In this document: one piece after another, positions 53,067 through 62,486 of the stretch
Position numbering within the stretch: the stretch's first letter is position 1
Layout: every line of letters starts with the position of its first letter
Assembly (NCBI GenBank): GCA_965249205.1
Contig: CBDFLL010000004.1
Coordinates: forward strand, 868,001-932,000
Length of the DNA: 64,000 nucleotides
Direction of reading: 5' to 3'
DNA from: JAQBVV01 sp965249205
GTDB lineage: Bacteria > Acidobacteriota > Vicinamibacteria > Vicinamibacterales > UBA2999
The notes under the pieces: generated by a model
What the model was told of the DNA's origin: nothing
Databases searched by the model: none
The model's input: only the letters and a program-made list of their open reading frames with translations
Position numbers and translations under genes: made by a program

Positions 53067-54014
53067 TCAGCTATACCTATCCCGGCCTGCGTTTGACGGG
53101 ACAGGAGCTAGCGGCAAGAAATGGCACCCCCCCTTCGTCCCGCCACATCCGCCAGGTGACGGGAAGCCTTTTCGCGCGCTCCAGAAATAGCTGAGCCAAT
53201 AGCGACGCTGGCCGAACCAGCCAACGTCGGTCAGAATCTGAACCGCAGCCCCCCCCGAGATACTGGCCCCGCCAAGCCTCACGTCGGTCGTGACTGGTTG
53301 GCCGAGCACAGTCGCGAAGAAGCCATCGTCGGGCAACGCGATCGTGGTTGTGGCCCGATCGTACCGCACGAGCCACCCGACCCCGACATGACGGCTCAAG
53401 AAGACTGCCAGGTCCGCGCCAACTCCGTAACCCACAGAGACCGGCGTGTGGCGGAAGGTCACGATCCCGGTCACGGGCGAGGCCTCAAACGGGTACTCCT
53501 CTTCACGGCTCTGAACGCCGACGGCGTCCAATTTCCAACGGAACACCGTCGGCCCACCGAACAGGCTGAACGCGACGCGGTCGCCCCGATGCACCATCCA
53601 GAGCGCGTGCACGTCCACGCTGCGTTCGCGATCTGCCGTTTCCGTAGGCTGGCTGAACCTTCGATGGCGGTTGAAGAAAAACGGATGTGGAATCGACACG
53701 CTCAGCTGTATCTCATCATTCTGCGTGAACTGCGAGAATCCGAATCGAAGGCCGAGATTCCGCCAGACCGACACGCCAGCGGCGACCTGGAGCCTGGGTT
53801 GCCGATTGATCGCGAGTGACCGTGTAACCTCACCAGACTCCCCGAATCGCTCGAACGTGATCGGCTCCGTCAGAATGCTCGCGATGCCTGTCGTCTGAAA
53901 TCCGAGGTCGCCGCTGACGTGCCAGCGAGCCTCCGCCGTCTGGGCCATGGCAACCCCCGCGCTGAGCAGTGAGACCCCGGCGACGGTGACAACCAGCAGC
54001 AGTAGCCTGGTCAT
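53067..54014 (-). CDS. Secreted outer-membrane-like beta-barrel protein
   Basis: About 315 residues from the ATG at 54014, where a signal peptide starts (MTRLLLLVVTVAGVSLLSAGVAMA); an in-frame start at 54050 is possible. Amphipathic strands (RLQVAAGVSVWRNLGLRFGF, VSVGYGVGADLAVFLSRHVG) suggest a small barrel. The last 30 residues (GGCGGTKGGCHFLPLAPVPS...) are encoded by a repeat also found at 56010, so the original C-terminus was probably replaced when it arrived. It follows the thermolysin-like gene closely and is probably in its operon. Confidence 0.6.
   Translation of the reverse strand: MTRLLLLVVTVAGVSLLSAGVAMAQTAEARWHVSGDLGFQTTGIASILTEPITFERFGESGEVTRSLAINRQPRLQVAAGVSVWRNLGLRFGFSQFTQNDEIQLSVSIPHPFFFNRHRRFSQPTETADRERSVDVHALWMVHRGDRVAFSLFGGPTVFRWKLDAVGVQSREEEYPFEASPVTGIVTFRHTPVSVGYGVGADLAVFLSRHVGVGWLVRYDRATTTIALPDDGFFATVLGQPVTTDVRLGGASISGGAAVQILTDVGWFGQRRYWLSYFWSARKGFPSPGGCGGTKGGCHFLPLAPVPSNAGRDRYS
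53068..53135. repeat. Hairpin repeat, copy 1, at the 3' end of the barrel gene
   Basis: On the minus strand it reads GTGCCATTTCTTGCCGCTAG, then CTCCTGTCCCGTCAAACGC and CCGGGATAGG. The CCTRTCCC and GGGATAGG arms form a hairpin. A near copy lies at 56009-56070. The two flank the protease and barrel genes. Confidence 0.55.
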
Positions 54015-54049
54015 CGTCGAGGTATCCGCGCCTCTGGATGCCGGGACCA

Positions 54050-55711
54050 TCAGTCCACCCCCACGGCGTTCCAGGCCTGGGTGACGGCCGAAGCGAGCCC
54101 GCCACTCGGATCAAGATCCCGGGCGGCCTGAATCGTCGCCAACCGGGCCAGATGAAACGTGGCGCTGGACGGCAACAGTTCTGTGAACGCGCGGTAGAAG
54201 ACCTCGGCCATTCGAATCTGCTGCTCCCTACCGACGCCCTGCACGGTCATACCGGACGTGCGGTTCGTGCCGCCCTCGACCGCCAGGTAGAAAGCGTGGC
54301 TGACGATCAGGGAGTTCGTGTGTACGCTGCCGTTATCAGCTCTATCAAAGGAGTAGTTACTGTTATGGTCCGGGTCTCCGAACCGCTGCGGATCCTCCAG
54401 CGAACGATTGAGTCCGGCGACCAGCGGGTCGGCGACATCCTCTGCGATAAGGTAGTCAGCCTTGAGCAGTCCAGCACCTGGTTCCTGATAGGAGAACTCG
54501 ACTGACGTAGCCAGGATGTCCGAGAATGCCTCGTTGAGCGCACCAGCCTCATTGCGGGATCCCAACCGTGACGTGACATACGTGATCAGATGGGTCAACT
54601 CGTGTGCAACGATGTCCAGCGCCCCAGCCCAGGAGCCGACACGGGATCCCCCGGCCGTAAAACCCGGCGGGAGGCCTTCGCCGTACACCAGCACACCGTT
54701 GCCGTCGGCGGCACACGCGGGACAGAAAAACGAGTTCAGGTAGAACTGGTTCTGGTCTTCCGGAGAGGCCGCCAGCACGCTCTCACGATCCACCGGGTGC
54801 ACGAGCGAGAGGACACGGAGATTCGGGATAGGGTCGCTATCGGACCCGCCATCAAAATTTCTGAACGTGTAGTCGTACGTCCAGCCGGAATGCACGTGGC
54901 CATCGACTTCGACCGGATCCTGCCAGACGTTGTCCACGTCGCCGGCGAGTTCACTCTCCCGGAGCGCTACGCTACCGTTGAGCACGCGGCGTACTCGTTC
55001 GATGTCGCCCTGCATGTTGTAGGTCTGCACGTCCACCGGCCGTAGCCGGTCGTTCGCGACGAATCTGTCCCCCGACGGCGTCACGCTGATCTTCTTGTCA
55101 TCGCCGTGAACGCCGAGGCCGGTACCCACGTTCCCCTCCTGCCTGAACAGACCGCTGAACTCCAGCACCAACCCGCCCGTCTGCGCGTCGATGAAGTACA
55201 CCCGCAGGTCGGTACCGGTAAACACCCGTCCGGTGTAGGTCAACGCGTACCCCCCCTCGTCCAATGGCAAGACCGTCAGTTCCGGATACACGCCGGGATT
55301 CATCGGCGCGCCGGCAAGGCCCTCAATGAGCGCCTGCGCTATCTCGACCGACACCGAGGGTGTGGCGTCGACGTCGATGTCCTCATAGATCACGCCGAAC
55401 ACCGATCGCGGAAGCCCGCCGTCTACCTGTCGGGTCACGTCGGCCCCATAGACGGGCACGCCCTGGTAGTACTGCTCAAGACGTTCATGGGAGCGGTCTG
55501 GCAACAGCGGATTGGTTATCCGAAACGCCTTGAGGTCGCCTACTCGGACGAGCCGATCGACCAGGCTCTCCGCTTGGCGCACCTCGAAGTTCTCGGTAGC
55601 CGCCAGCATTGTGGGACGCTGCTGGCCCGCAACGCCTTCTCCACAACACAACAGCACGATGGTCAGGAATCCACCGCACCACAGACTGGAATATCGAACA
55701 CTTCGCTCCAT
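54050..55711 (-). CDS. Secreted thermolysin-like metalloprotease (M4)
   Basis: 553 residues from the ATG at 55711, with GGAGG five bases before it and a signal peptide following (LTIVLLCCGEGVAGQQ). A pro-region with an FTP-like part (LEQYYQGVPVYGADVTRQVD) covers about residues 60-190. The zinc site is VAHELTHLITY with the third ligand Glu in GALNEAFSDILA. DNGSVHTNSLIVSHAFYLAVEGG carries the catalytic His region near the C-terminus. It should be activated outside the cell and digest proteins, alongside the subtilase at 11565. Confidence 0.93.
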   Translation of the reverse strand: MERSVRYSSLWCGGFLTIVLLCCGEGVAGQQRPTMLAATENFEVRQAESLVDRLVRVGDLKAFRITNPLLPDRSHERLEQYYQGVPVYGADVTRQVDGGLPRSVFGVIYEDIDVDATPSVSVEIAQALIEGLAGAPMNPGVYPELTVLPLDEGGYALTYTGRVFTGTDLRVYFIDAQTGGLVLEFSGLFRQEGNVGTGLGVHGDDKKISVTPSGDRFVANDRLRPVDVQTYNMQGDIERVRRVLNGSVALRESELAGDVDNVWQDPVEVDGHVHSGWTYDYTFRNFDGGSDSDPIPNLRVLSLVHPVDRESVLAASPEDQNQFYLNSFFCPACAADGNGVLVYGEGLPPGFTAGGSRVGSWAGALDIVAHELTHLITYVTSRLGSRNEAGALNEAFSDILATSVEFSYQEPGAGLLKADYLIAEDVADPLVAGLNRSLEDPQRFGDPDHNSNYSFDRADNGSVHTNSLIVSHAFYLAVEGGTNRTSGMTVQGVGREQQIRMAEVFYRAFTELLPSSATFHLARLATIQAARDLDPSGGLASAVTQAWNAVGVD

Positions 55712-56667
55712 CGGTCCTCCAATACCTCCACTCGGGTCGGCACATAGCCCGCCGGTGGCAGCCACTTCTCTACCCTTGTCCAATGGCGTAGGGCCATGCC
55801 AGCGCAATTGTATCGGGGCAGGAATTCCGATCCTCCGCCGAATCCTCCGGGCGGCGCTCTGGGTTTTGGCGCGATCATCGTTGCAGTCGCTCCAATCCCG
55901 CGCAGAGGAAGGTCCGGGCTAGGAGAGCAGCCAGGGTCGCTTAAGAGGCCTTCCGTTGACTGTCAGGAGCCCGCTAATGTCCGCTATGGTCCGTACGGCG
56001 TGTGCGCACAGCGAGTGCCATTTCCCACCCGCTAGCTCCTATCCCCCTGCCCGTTTGACGGGATAGGTAATAGCGAGCGCCGAAACTGCCCTCCTGCGTG
56101 GCGTGCACTCACATTCGGCTGGTTGGGTCATGAGCGGGGGTGTCGGTCGGCGTCCGGGTGTCAGAGATTTGCGCGTTTGCGGCGCGCGCGCGAATTGATT
56201 CTTGCGCGCGCGGATGGGACACGATCGCGGCGCGCGTGGGCTCGCGCAATTCTTGCGCGGCCTACCTACCCTGAAAAGGAAGAAAAGATATGCGCCAATT
56301 CGCGCGGCGTTCGCGCGCGCATTTGTTGCCGTAGAAGTTTCAAAAAGAACCCTAGGAATCGCCCATTTATTAGCTGCGGGGAAATGCTGTTTCCGTCCTC
56401 TTTTCTGTTCGATCCACGGAGGGAGAATCGCGCGCGAGATGTCCGCACTGATTTGGCGTTATCCTGCGATCGTCGCACGGTCGACCCACCGCTCGCTGGG
56501 GCTGTACCTCGTTGTGGCAGTGTGTGGCGCGCGTGGACTCGCGCGCTTTTCGTGCAGCCCACTTATTGAACGGGATACGCGCCAGGTTCGCGCGGGATCT
56601 TCTGTCTCCGGCCCGGGCAAAGTGGCCAGCAGACTGAACGACAGACGTCTGATTGACGGAACACAAG
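55712..56667. other. Long gap, including a GCGC-rich block
   Basis: No convincing gene is seen in 956 bp. From about 56155 to 56600 runs of alternating GC (for example GGCGCGCGCGCGAATTG at about 56180) mix with AT-rich pieces (GAAAAGGAAGAAAAGATATG at 56271), unlike the rest of the window. Two segments, GGCGCGCGTGGGCTCGCGC (about 56230) and GGCGCGCGTGGACTCGCGC (about 56525), are near repeats. Open frames here seem to be by-products of the composition. Confidence 0.5.
56009..56070. repeat. Hairpin repeat, copy 2, upstream of the protease gene
   Basis: GTGCCATTTCCCACCCGCTAG then CTCCTATCCC and GGGATAGG, with outer arms CGCTA and TAGCG extending the stem. Homologous to 53068-53135 but inverted relative to it. 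Confidence 0.5.
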
Positions 56668-56688
56668 ATGGCCGACACGTGTTACCTA

Positions 56689-57985
56689 GCAGGCTGCTGA
56701 AAAACTCCGTGAAATGGGATCGACAGATCGATCCCGGCGTACTACCATGCTCCCAACACCGCTGAAGGGAGCCCCATCATGCGCGGACACGATGAGCAAA
56801 GCACTCACATGTTCAGCTACCTGTCGCCGGAACAGCGCGTGCCAGCCGACCATCCGCTCCGCGCGGTTCGCGCGCTGACGGACGAAGCGCTGAGAACGAT
56901 GTCGCGCAGGTTCGCCGGCCTGTACGCCAACACAGGGCGTCCGTCGATCCCGCCGGAACAGCTGCTGCGCGCGTTGTTGCTGCAGGTGCTCTACACGGTG
57001 CGGAGCGAGCGGCTGCTGATGGAAGAGCTCAATTACAACCTGCTGTTCCGCTGGTTCGTGGGCTTGAATTTGGACGACCCGGTTTGGCATCCCACCACGT
57101 TTACCAAGAATCGCGACCGGCTGCTGGCGGGCGATCTCGCGGCCGCCTTCTTTGATGCGGTGCAGGCCCACGCGCGGGCGGCCGGGCTGCTCTCGGACGA
57201 ACACTTCACTGTGGATGGGACCCAATTGGAAGCGTGGGCCAGCCTGAAGAGCTTTCGGTGCCGGGACGCGGCGGAGAGCGACCCGCCCGATGACCCCGGG
57301 AATCCCACGGTCAACTTCCACGGGGAGCGGCGGCGCAACGACACGCACCAGTCGACGACCGATCCGGAGGCGATGCTGCCTCGGAAGGGCCAGGGGAAGG
57401 AAGCCAAGCTGGCGTATCTGGGCCACGTGCTGCTGGACAATCGACAGGGACTTGTCGCCAACGTCTGCGCGACTCACGCGACGGGGACCGCCGAACGCGA
57501 GGCAGCGGCGCTGTTGCTGGAGGCCAGCGCGCCGCCGGGCAGCACGGTCGGGGCGGACAAGGGCTACGATGTGGCAAGCTTTGTGGCCGCTGTCCGTATC
57601 CGGGCCGTCACGCCCCACGTTGCTCAGAAGGTCCGCTGGAGTGCGATCGATGGCCGGACCACGCGGCATGCGGGCTATCACGTCAGTCAGCGGAAACGGA
57701 AACTCGTAGAACAGGTCTTTGGCTGGATGAAGACCGTCGGCGGCTTGCGCAAACTCCGGCATCGCGGTGTCGCCCTCGTGGATTGGCAGCTTACCTTCGC
57801 CGCCACGGTCTATAACTTGGTCCGGCTGCGGAATCTGGAGGCGAGGTGTCCCTGATCACCGGCCGCGCGTGTCGCCGGCCCCTTGATCGGGGCCAGCGCA
57901 CAGCCGTGCGCACCGTTGTCGGTCGGTGGTGACTCGCATGATCCTTAGAAAACGGCCCGATCACCCGGGTTCTTCAGCAGCCTGC
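56689..57985 (+). mobile_element. IS5-like insertion sequence, copy 2 (1297 bp)
   Basis: Same length and ends as the element at 36334 (GCAGGCTGCTGAARAAC inverted repeats) and flanked by direct TA (56687-56688, 57986-57987). Orientation is opposite to copy 1. It lies between codons 7 and 8 of the HNH gene. Confidence 0.93.
56779..57855 (+). CDS. IS5-family-like DDE transposase, copy 2
   Basis: 358 residues, identical to the protein at 36464-37540, with the same DDE residues (HFTVDGTQLE, GADKGYD, VEQVFGWMK). Identity over the whole protein shows the copies separated recently. The start MRGHDEQSTHMF has GAAGGGAG a few bases upstream. Confidence 0.92.
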   Translation: MRGHDEQSTHMFSYLSPEQRVPADHPLRAVRALTDEALRTMSRRFAGLYANTGRPSIPPEQLLRALLLQVLYTVRSERLLMEELNYNLLFRWFVGLNLDDPVWHPTTFTKNRDRLLAGDLAAAFFDAVQAHARAAGLLSDEHFTVDGTQLEAWASLKSFRCRDAAESDPPDDPGNPTVNFHGERRRNDTHQSTTDPEAMLPRKGQGKEAKLAYLGHVLLDNRQGLVANVCATHATGTAEREAAALLLEASAPPGSTVGADKGYDVASFVAAVRIRAVTPHVAQKVRWSAIDGRTTRHAGYHVSQRKRKLVEQVFGWMKTVGGLRKLRHRGVALVDWQLTFAATVYNLVRLRNLEARCP

Positions 57986-58727
57986 TATGCGGACAACCGA
58001 TTGATTCCGACGCCTCAATGGATCACGTGCCGCCCCGGCAGTTCTACGCTTCGTCGCTCCGTCGGGAGCTCAACCTCAGTCAGCTCGTGACTATTCCGGC
58101 ACACGGAGTGTGTAACAGATCATTCGAACGCGACGAAGAGTACTTCACCTGGTCACTCAGCCCATTGGCAGTAGGTTCAGTTGCCGGAAATGCCTTGGCG
58201 CAAGACCGTGCAGAAAAACTCAGGAGGCGCGGCCGGCTGGCACTCTTGTATGAGAAGGTTCGACGTGAGTTTGAAAAGCACCCCGGCGGTCTTCACCTCC
58301 CTGGTGGTCGCGTTGTCAAGCGATTTCAAGGTGACCGCATAAATCGAGTCGCTTGGAAGCTGGTGCGCGGTCTCTACTTTCACGAAACCAATTCAGTACT
58401 TGCTGATGACACCCCGTTCACCACGGAAATCATCGAGCCGGAGCGTGCGAGAGAGACGTCTGGAGCCAATCTCGTTTGGGAGAAGGTTAAGTCACAGGCG
58501 CCTCTCGGTTCGTACGGTGGGGTCTTCGAGTACAAGTATTTCGTTGGTGACGCCCACGGGAAGAAGCTGCATTCCTGGGGCATGATTCTGTGGGACAAGA
58601 TCATGATCTTCATCGCGCATCGCGATCCCCAAGACGAGGGTACACACGAGACGGTCTGACAAAGCACTGGAGCCTTGGAAGATTCCAGCGCTGGCAGTTC
58701 AACGCCGTGACGGCAGGAGATCAGTAG

Positions 58728-59330
58728 ATGTCGTACCGCACACCCGAGCAAGTCGAACAACTCTACGTGGATTCGCTCGGGGTCGAGTTTGGCACGGTGT
58801 TTCATCGCCTGGTCGATGAGTGCACCTGGCTCCACTGGAAATGGGGTGAGTACGTAACGCTCTTCGGCTCGGAGCCAGAGCGAATCGATCTGCTCAACGA
58901 ATCAGCTAGCGCCTTCTTCCGAATGGCCCAGGACACAGTGTGGGACGATGTTCTGCTCCATATAGCGCGACTGACTGACCCAGCCCGGTCCGCCGGGAAG
59001 GACAATCTGACACTCCGGAGACTACCTGCCTTTGTCGCGCCTGAGCTTCGAGAAGAGGTGGAACGGTTGCTAAGCGAGTGCCTCGATCGATGCGAGTTTG
59101 CGCGAGATTGGCGAAGAAGGCACCTCGCCCATCGGGACCTGAGTCTCGCGATTGACCACGGGGCTGAGCCGTTGGCACACGCGAGTCGGCTGGTCGTCGG
59201 GGAGGCCATTGATTCGATAGCCGACCTACTCAACGCTGTTGAGTCTCACTATTTGAAGTCAGAGCTTGCGTACGATCTAGGTGGTACCGCCGGTCGTCAT
59301 GCCACCCAGCATTGGAGCCACGATGCCTGA
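58728..59330 (+). CDS. AbiU2/HEPN-like protein
   Basis: 200 residues, mostly helical, no signal. It contains TWLHWKWGEYVTLFGSEPERIDLLNESASAFFRM and WDDVLLHIARLTDPARSAGKDNLTLRRL, the pattern of the AbiU2 domain, and RDWRRRHLAHRDLSL with an R-x4-H arrangement like HEPN ribonuclease sites. HEPN proteins in defence systems and toxin pairs cleave RNA. A GGAG site precedes the ATG. The next gene starts inside the stop region (eight-base overlap), so the GHKL ATPase is very likely its partner. Confidence 0.65.
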   Translation: MSYRTPEQVEQLYVDSLGVEFGTVFHRLVDECTWLHWKWGEYVTLFGSEPERIDLLNESASAFFRMAQDTVWDDVLLHIARLTDPARSAGKDNLTLRRLPAFVAPELREEVERLLSECLDRCEFARDWRRRHLAHRDLSLAIDHGAEPLAHASRLVVGEAIDSIADLLNAVESHYLKSELAYDLGGTAGRHATQHWSHDA

Positions 59331-60203
59331 GCACCAGCCAGCCTTAGAAGCCTGGGACCCGCTTTCCTCCGAGTCGGATCCCGGGATGTTCGTCGCGGCT
59401 CAACGGCGGGAGATCCGGAACATCCTCAAGAGCTACACAGGCTACTACGATCTGTTCTCAGAGTTGGTTCAGAACGCCCTCGACGCCGTAGAGCGCCGAA
59501 TAGCTGAAAAGTCTGAAGGGTACGAGCCTCACATCTGGATCACGATTCAACTCGCGACATCGGAGGTCGCAGTTACAGACAATGGCTGTGGAATGAACGA
59601 AACGGAGTTCCGCCAGTTCCTTCGGCCGAACTTCTCCTTCAAGCACGCTGACAAGGCCCGTGGCAGCAAGGGGGTGGGCGCAACCTATCTCGCGTACGGC
59701 TTCAACCACCTTGAGGTATCTACGCGCTTCGAAGACAAGGAACTCTCCGGCGTCATTCGACAAGGTCGTGAGTGGGTGGAAGACCGAACAGACTCGGTCG
59801 CGCGACCGAAGGTCGAGTATGCGCCGCCCGGTCATCTACCATTCACAAAGGTCGATCGTGGCTCGTCGATGAAAGTAAAGCTTGTCGGCGTTGGGATCAG
59901 ACCGAGGGACTTGTCTTGGGTCGGCGCAGAGACAGCAGAACGATGGATGGCTGTACTACGTACGGTCACACCCTTAGGAGGCGTCTATCTTTGCGGTAAC
60001 CAGGCGAGCCCTATCGGCACGACACTCGAGGTCGTCAGTCCAGAAGGCAAATCGACTACGGTAGATCTCGACGCCCCTCGCTATCTCTATCCTGCCGAAG
60101 TAATGCACCGTGTCGCCGACATCAAAGAGTTTCTTGCTGACAGAAAGGCTCGGGTCGCCAAGGGTGCTGATGTCTCGAAGATCCCGCCTAAGTTTAGAAG
60201 CCT

Positions 60204-61242
60204 CGTGCTTATCCGGTTGTTTCAGCTAACCCCTATATCTTGCGATCAGCCTGGGGGGCGCACGTCCTGCGCGCCGCGAATCCGTCGGGCGGGCGTCGTC
60301 CGTCCGGTCCCCAGGCCCAGCAGGGTCTGAAAGGCGGCCATCGGGTGCCGCCGCCGATTGTGCCGAAACACGAACTCATCGAGGTAGACCTGTAGTTGCG
60401 CCTTACTGACGCCGTGGTGCGTGCCAATCAACCACTGTTGGCAATTGCCGATGACGCGGTCGGCCAAAGGCACGACGGAGGGCACCCCCCTGTGCAGGGC
60501 GCTCCGGATCGGTTGCGGGCGGGCGACGTGTCTCACGTCAGCGGCCTGGAGCCCATCGAAACTTTTCAGCCCGTCGGTGTAGACCGTCGCCCCCGGCGCA
60601 ATGTGGTGAGTGACGAACGCGAGCATCGTCGATTGTTTGAAGTTCGGGATCACGGACATGCGGACCCGACCCGACCGATCCCCGCGTCGTTCCACCGCCA
60701 CCAGCACCAGCGCGGCTTTCCGCCCCTTGAGTTGGCGACTGCCGCGCAGGCCGGCCTGGGGCGCGCCCACCCAGGTGTCATCGATCTCCACGTCCGTACA
60801 AGGGCTCCCGCCCCGCGTTCACCATCGCGCGCCGCAGCTTGTGCAACAGCAGCCACGCCGTTTCGTACCGCCGCAGGCCCAACTGCCGCTGCAGCAGGAG
60901 CGCCGAGAGGCCCCGCTTGTCGGTAACCGTCAAATAGGCCGCCCAGAACCACACCAGGAGCGGCGTCTTCGTGTTGTGGAGAATCGTCCCGGCGGTCAGC
61001 GACACCTGATACCGGCACGCCGCACATTGCCAGCGCCGGTGTGTGGTCAGGTGATAGCCGCGCGCGTGCCGGCACCGGGGACACACAAAGCCGTCCGGCC
61101 AGCGGCACGCCGCCAAGTAGTCCTGACAGGCCTCGTCGGTCGCAAATTGCCGCTGAAACTCCCGGAGATTCTTCGGAAACGACGGGCGCGCCACGCCGAT
61201 ACACTACCGGTGGTGGCTTGCTGAAACAACCGGATAAGCACG
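60204..61242 (-). mobile_element. IS1595-like insertion sequence (1039 bp)
   Basis: Flanked by an eight-base direct repeat AGAAGCCT (60196-60203 and 61243-61250), typical of the IS1595 family. The inverted ends are CGTGCTTATCCGGTTGTTTC. It carries one transposase gene in two frames and interrupts the GHKL ATPase gene. Confidence 0.92.
60246..61194 (-). pseudogene. IS1595-family (ISXO2-like) transposase, frameshifted
   Basis: The first frame (61194 to 60778) holds the N-terminal zinc ribbon (FVCPRCRHARGYHL ... WQCAACRYQVS) and the KTPLLVWFWAAYL segment. It ends just after REPLYG. The catalytic part (60791 to 60246) continues in another frame with VEIDDTWVGAPQ, VYTDGLKSFDG and VFRHNRR. One extra base near 60785 separates them. 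Programmed frameshifting is not usual in this family, so damage or an assembly error is more likely. Confidence 0.8.
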
Positions 61243-62486
61243 AGAAGCCTAAATGGTATCTGGGGAGAGTGGACCGGCGCCGAAATCATCGATCCGAAGA
61301 GCGAAAGCCCCATCAGGCACAGACTTGACGAACGGGAGATCAGGCTCGTTGAAGAACTCGGCCTTCAGCTCCGCATATTCCTCGGTTTCTCGACTGAACT
61401 GTGGGATGGCTACAACGACAAGACTCTAAAGCTACGAAAGGGGCACCGGATCCTTCGAGGCGGCCTGCAGCTTGCTACGCGCCATATGCCGCAAGGCTTG
61501 CCGCTGACGATTCCAATGACAAACAACATCGGCTTCCAAAACCTCGCCCACGTAATCGTGCACTTCGAGAATGCCGAGCCGGATCTGGGGCGAAAAGGGT
61601 TTCAACCTGAGGCAGTTCGAGTTGCCGAGAAGCTCGCGGTGTCGGCAGTCACCGCTCTTCGTGGCCACTACGCCCTCCTGCGAAAGCCTGGCGGAGCGAA
61701 GGAGTATGACGACGAGTTGAAGCTGGAGACCTGGAAGCAGAACCAGCTAACTCACGAGAAGCAAGCCCCCTTGGTAATCTCGGGTTCCGGTCTCTTCATG
61801 CCGACCGAGCAACTGCCAATCCGCTCCGAGCCTGTGGTTGAGCAAGACGTTGTAGCCTTGTTCAACCAGATGCTCTCTTCGGGCATCGTCCGAGGACTAC
61901 AACTAATCTCAAGCTCCCAGTACAAGCAGTACGATGGACTTTTTCGGATCAAGATGGAGCAGCCCTTCGAGAAGTTCATCCTCGCGGACGGCAACCCTCT
62001 CGGAATCGACGCCGAATACTTCATTGCAGGAGAGGCATTAGAGAGCGTTGTGAAGGTCTTGGAGTACAAATACACCGTGGATGGGCTGGTCGAAGAACTT
62101 CAGTCGGAAGTTAAGGCGGTCGAGGATGTGGACTTGGTAGTCGCATGGGAACTCGGAGAGAAGTGGCGGCAGATGTTCGATGTCACGTCTTATCTTGACG
62201 AAGACCATGTACACCACCGCAGGATGCATGGTGCTACTCACTCTTTCACTCACTCCATGACCGGCAACCATGCCTTCGAAGCGATCGTACTGAAGGACCT
62301 AGTCTAGGGGACCCGGCGGCCGAGCAAGAGAGGCAGAGGGCCAAGCTCGGCACGGAAGAGTAGAAAGGGCGTGGGCGGTATAAGCGATGCGCCTCGGTCA
62401 CGACTTTCGGCTATGCTCCTCAGCGACTCGGGCATTTCGCCGCTCTCTTGAATCTGGAGAAGACGAGATCGTTCCTGATTTCCATG

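Larger units (their letters stand above)
56668..58659 (+). pseudogene. HNH endonuclease gene split by the IS5-like element
   Basis: The first seven codons (MADTCYL) lie at 56668-56688, directly before the IS. The gene resumes at 57988 with CGQPIDSDASMDHVPPRQFY and continues to 58659. Joined across one TA, it gives CYLCG (a CxxC knuckle), DHVPP and IPAHGVCNRSFERDEEYF: the complete metal and HNH site of a zinc-type HNH endonuclease, about 230 residues in all. The C-terminal 150 residues are not recognised. It leads the row HNH, HEPN-like, GHKL ATPase. As it stands the N-terminal zinc knuckle is lost; the ATG at 58018 would start past it. Confidence 0.88.
59323..62307 (+). pseudogene. GHKL (Bergerat-fold) ATPase gene split by an IS1595-like element
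   Basis: Left part 59323-60203 and right part 61251-62307 join at the eight-base target AGAAGCCT to give a single frame of 645 residues. ATP-binding motifs are in the left part: SELVQNALDAVE (N box), VTDNGCGMNETEF (G1) and RGSKGVGATYLAYG (G2), as in HSP90, MutL and MORC-like proteins. The right part has no recognised domain and ends ...AFEAIVLKDLV. Codon and base use are less GC-rich than in the chromosome around it. It overlaps the HEPN-like gene. In its present state it would make only the ATP-binding part plus a few IS-coded residues. Confidence 0.88.

Noticed and set aside
56202..56765. Possible 187-codon gene before the IS
   Set aside because: The composition follows the GCGC-rich patch, it runs into the IS end, and it overlaps the first codons of the HNH gene in another frame.
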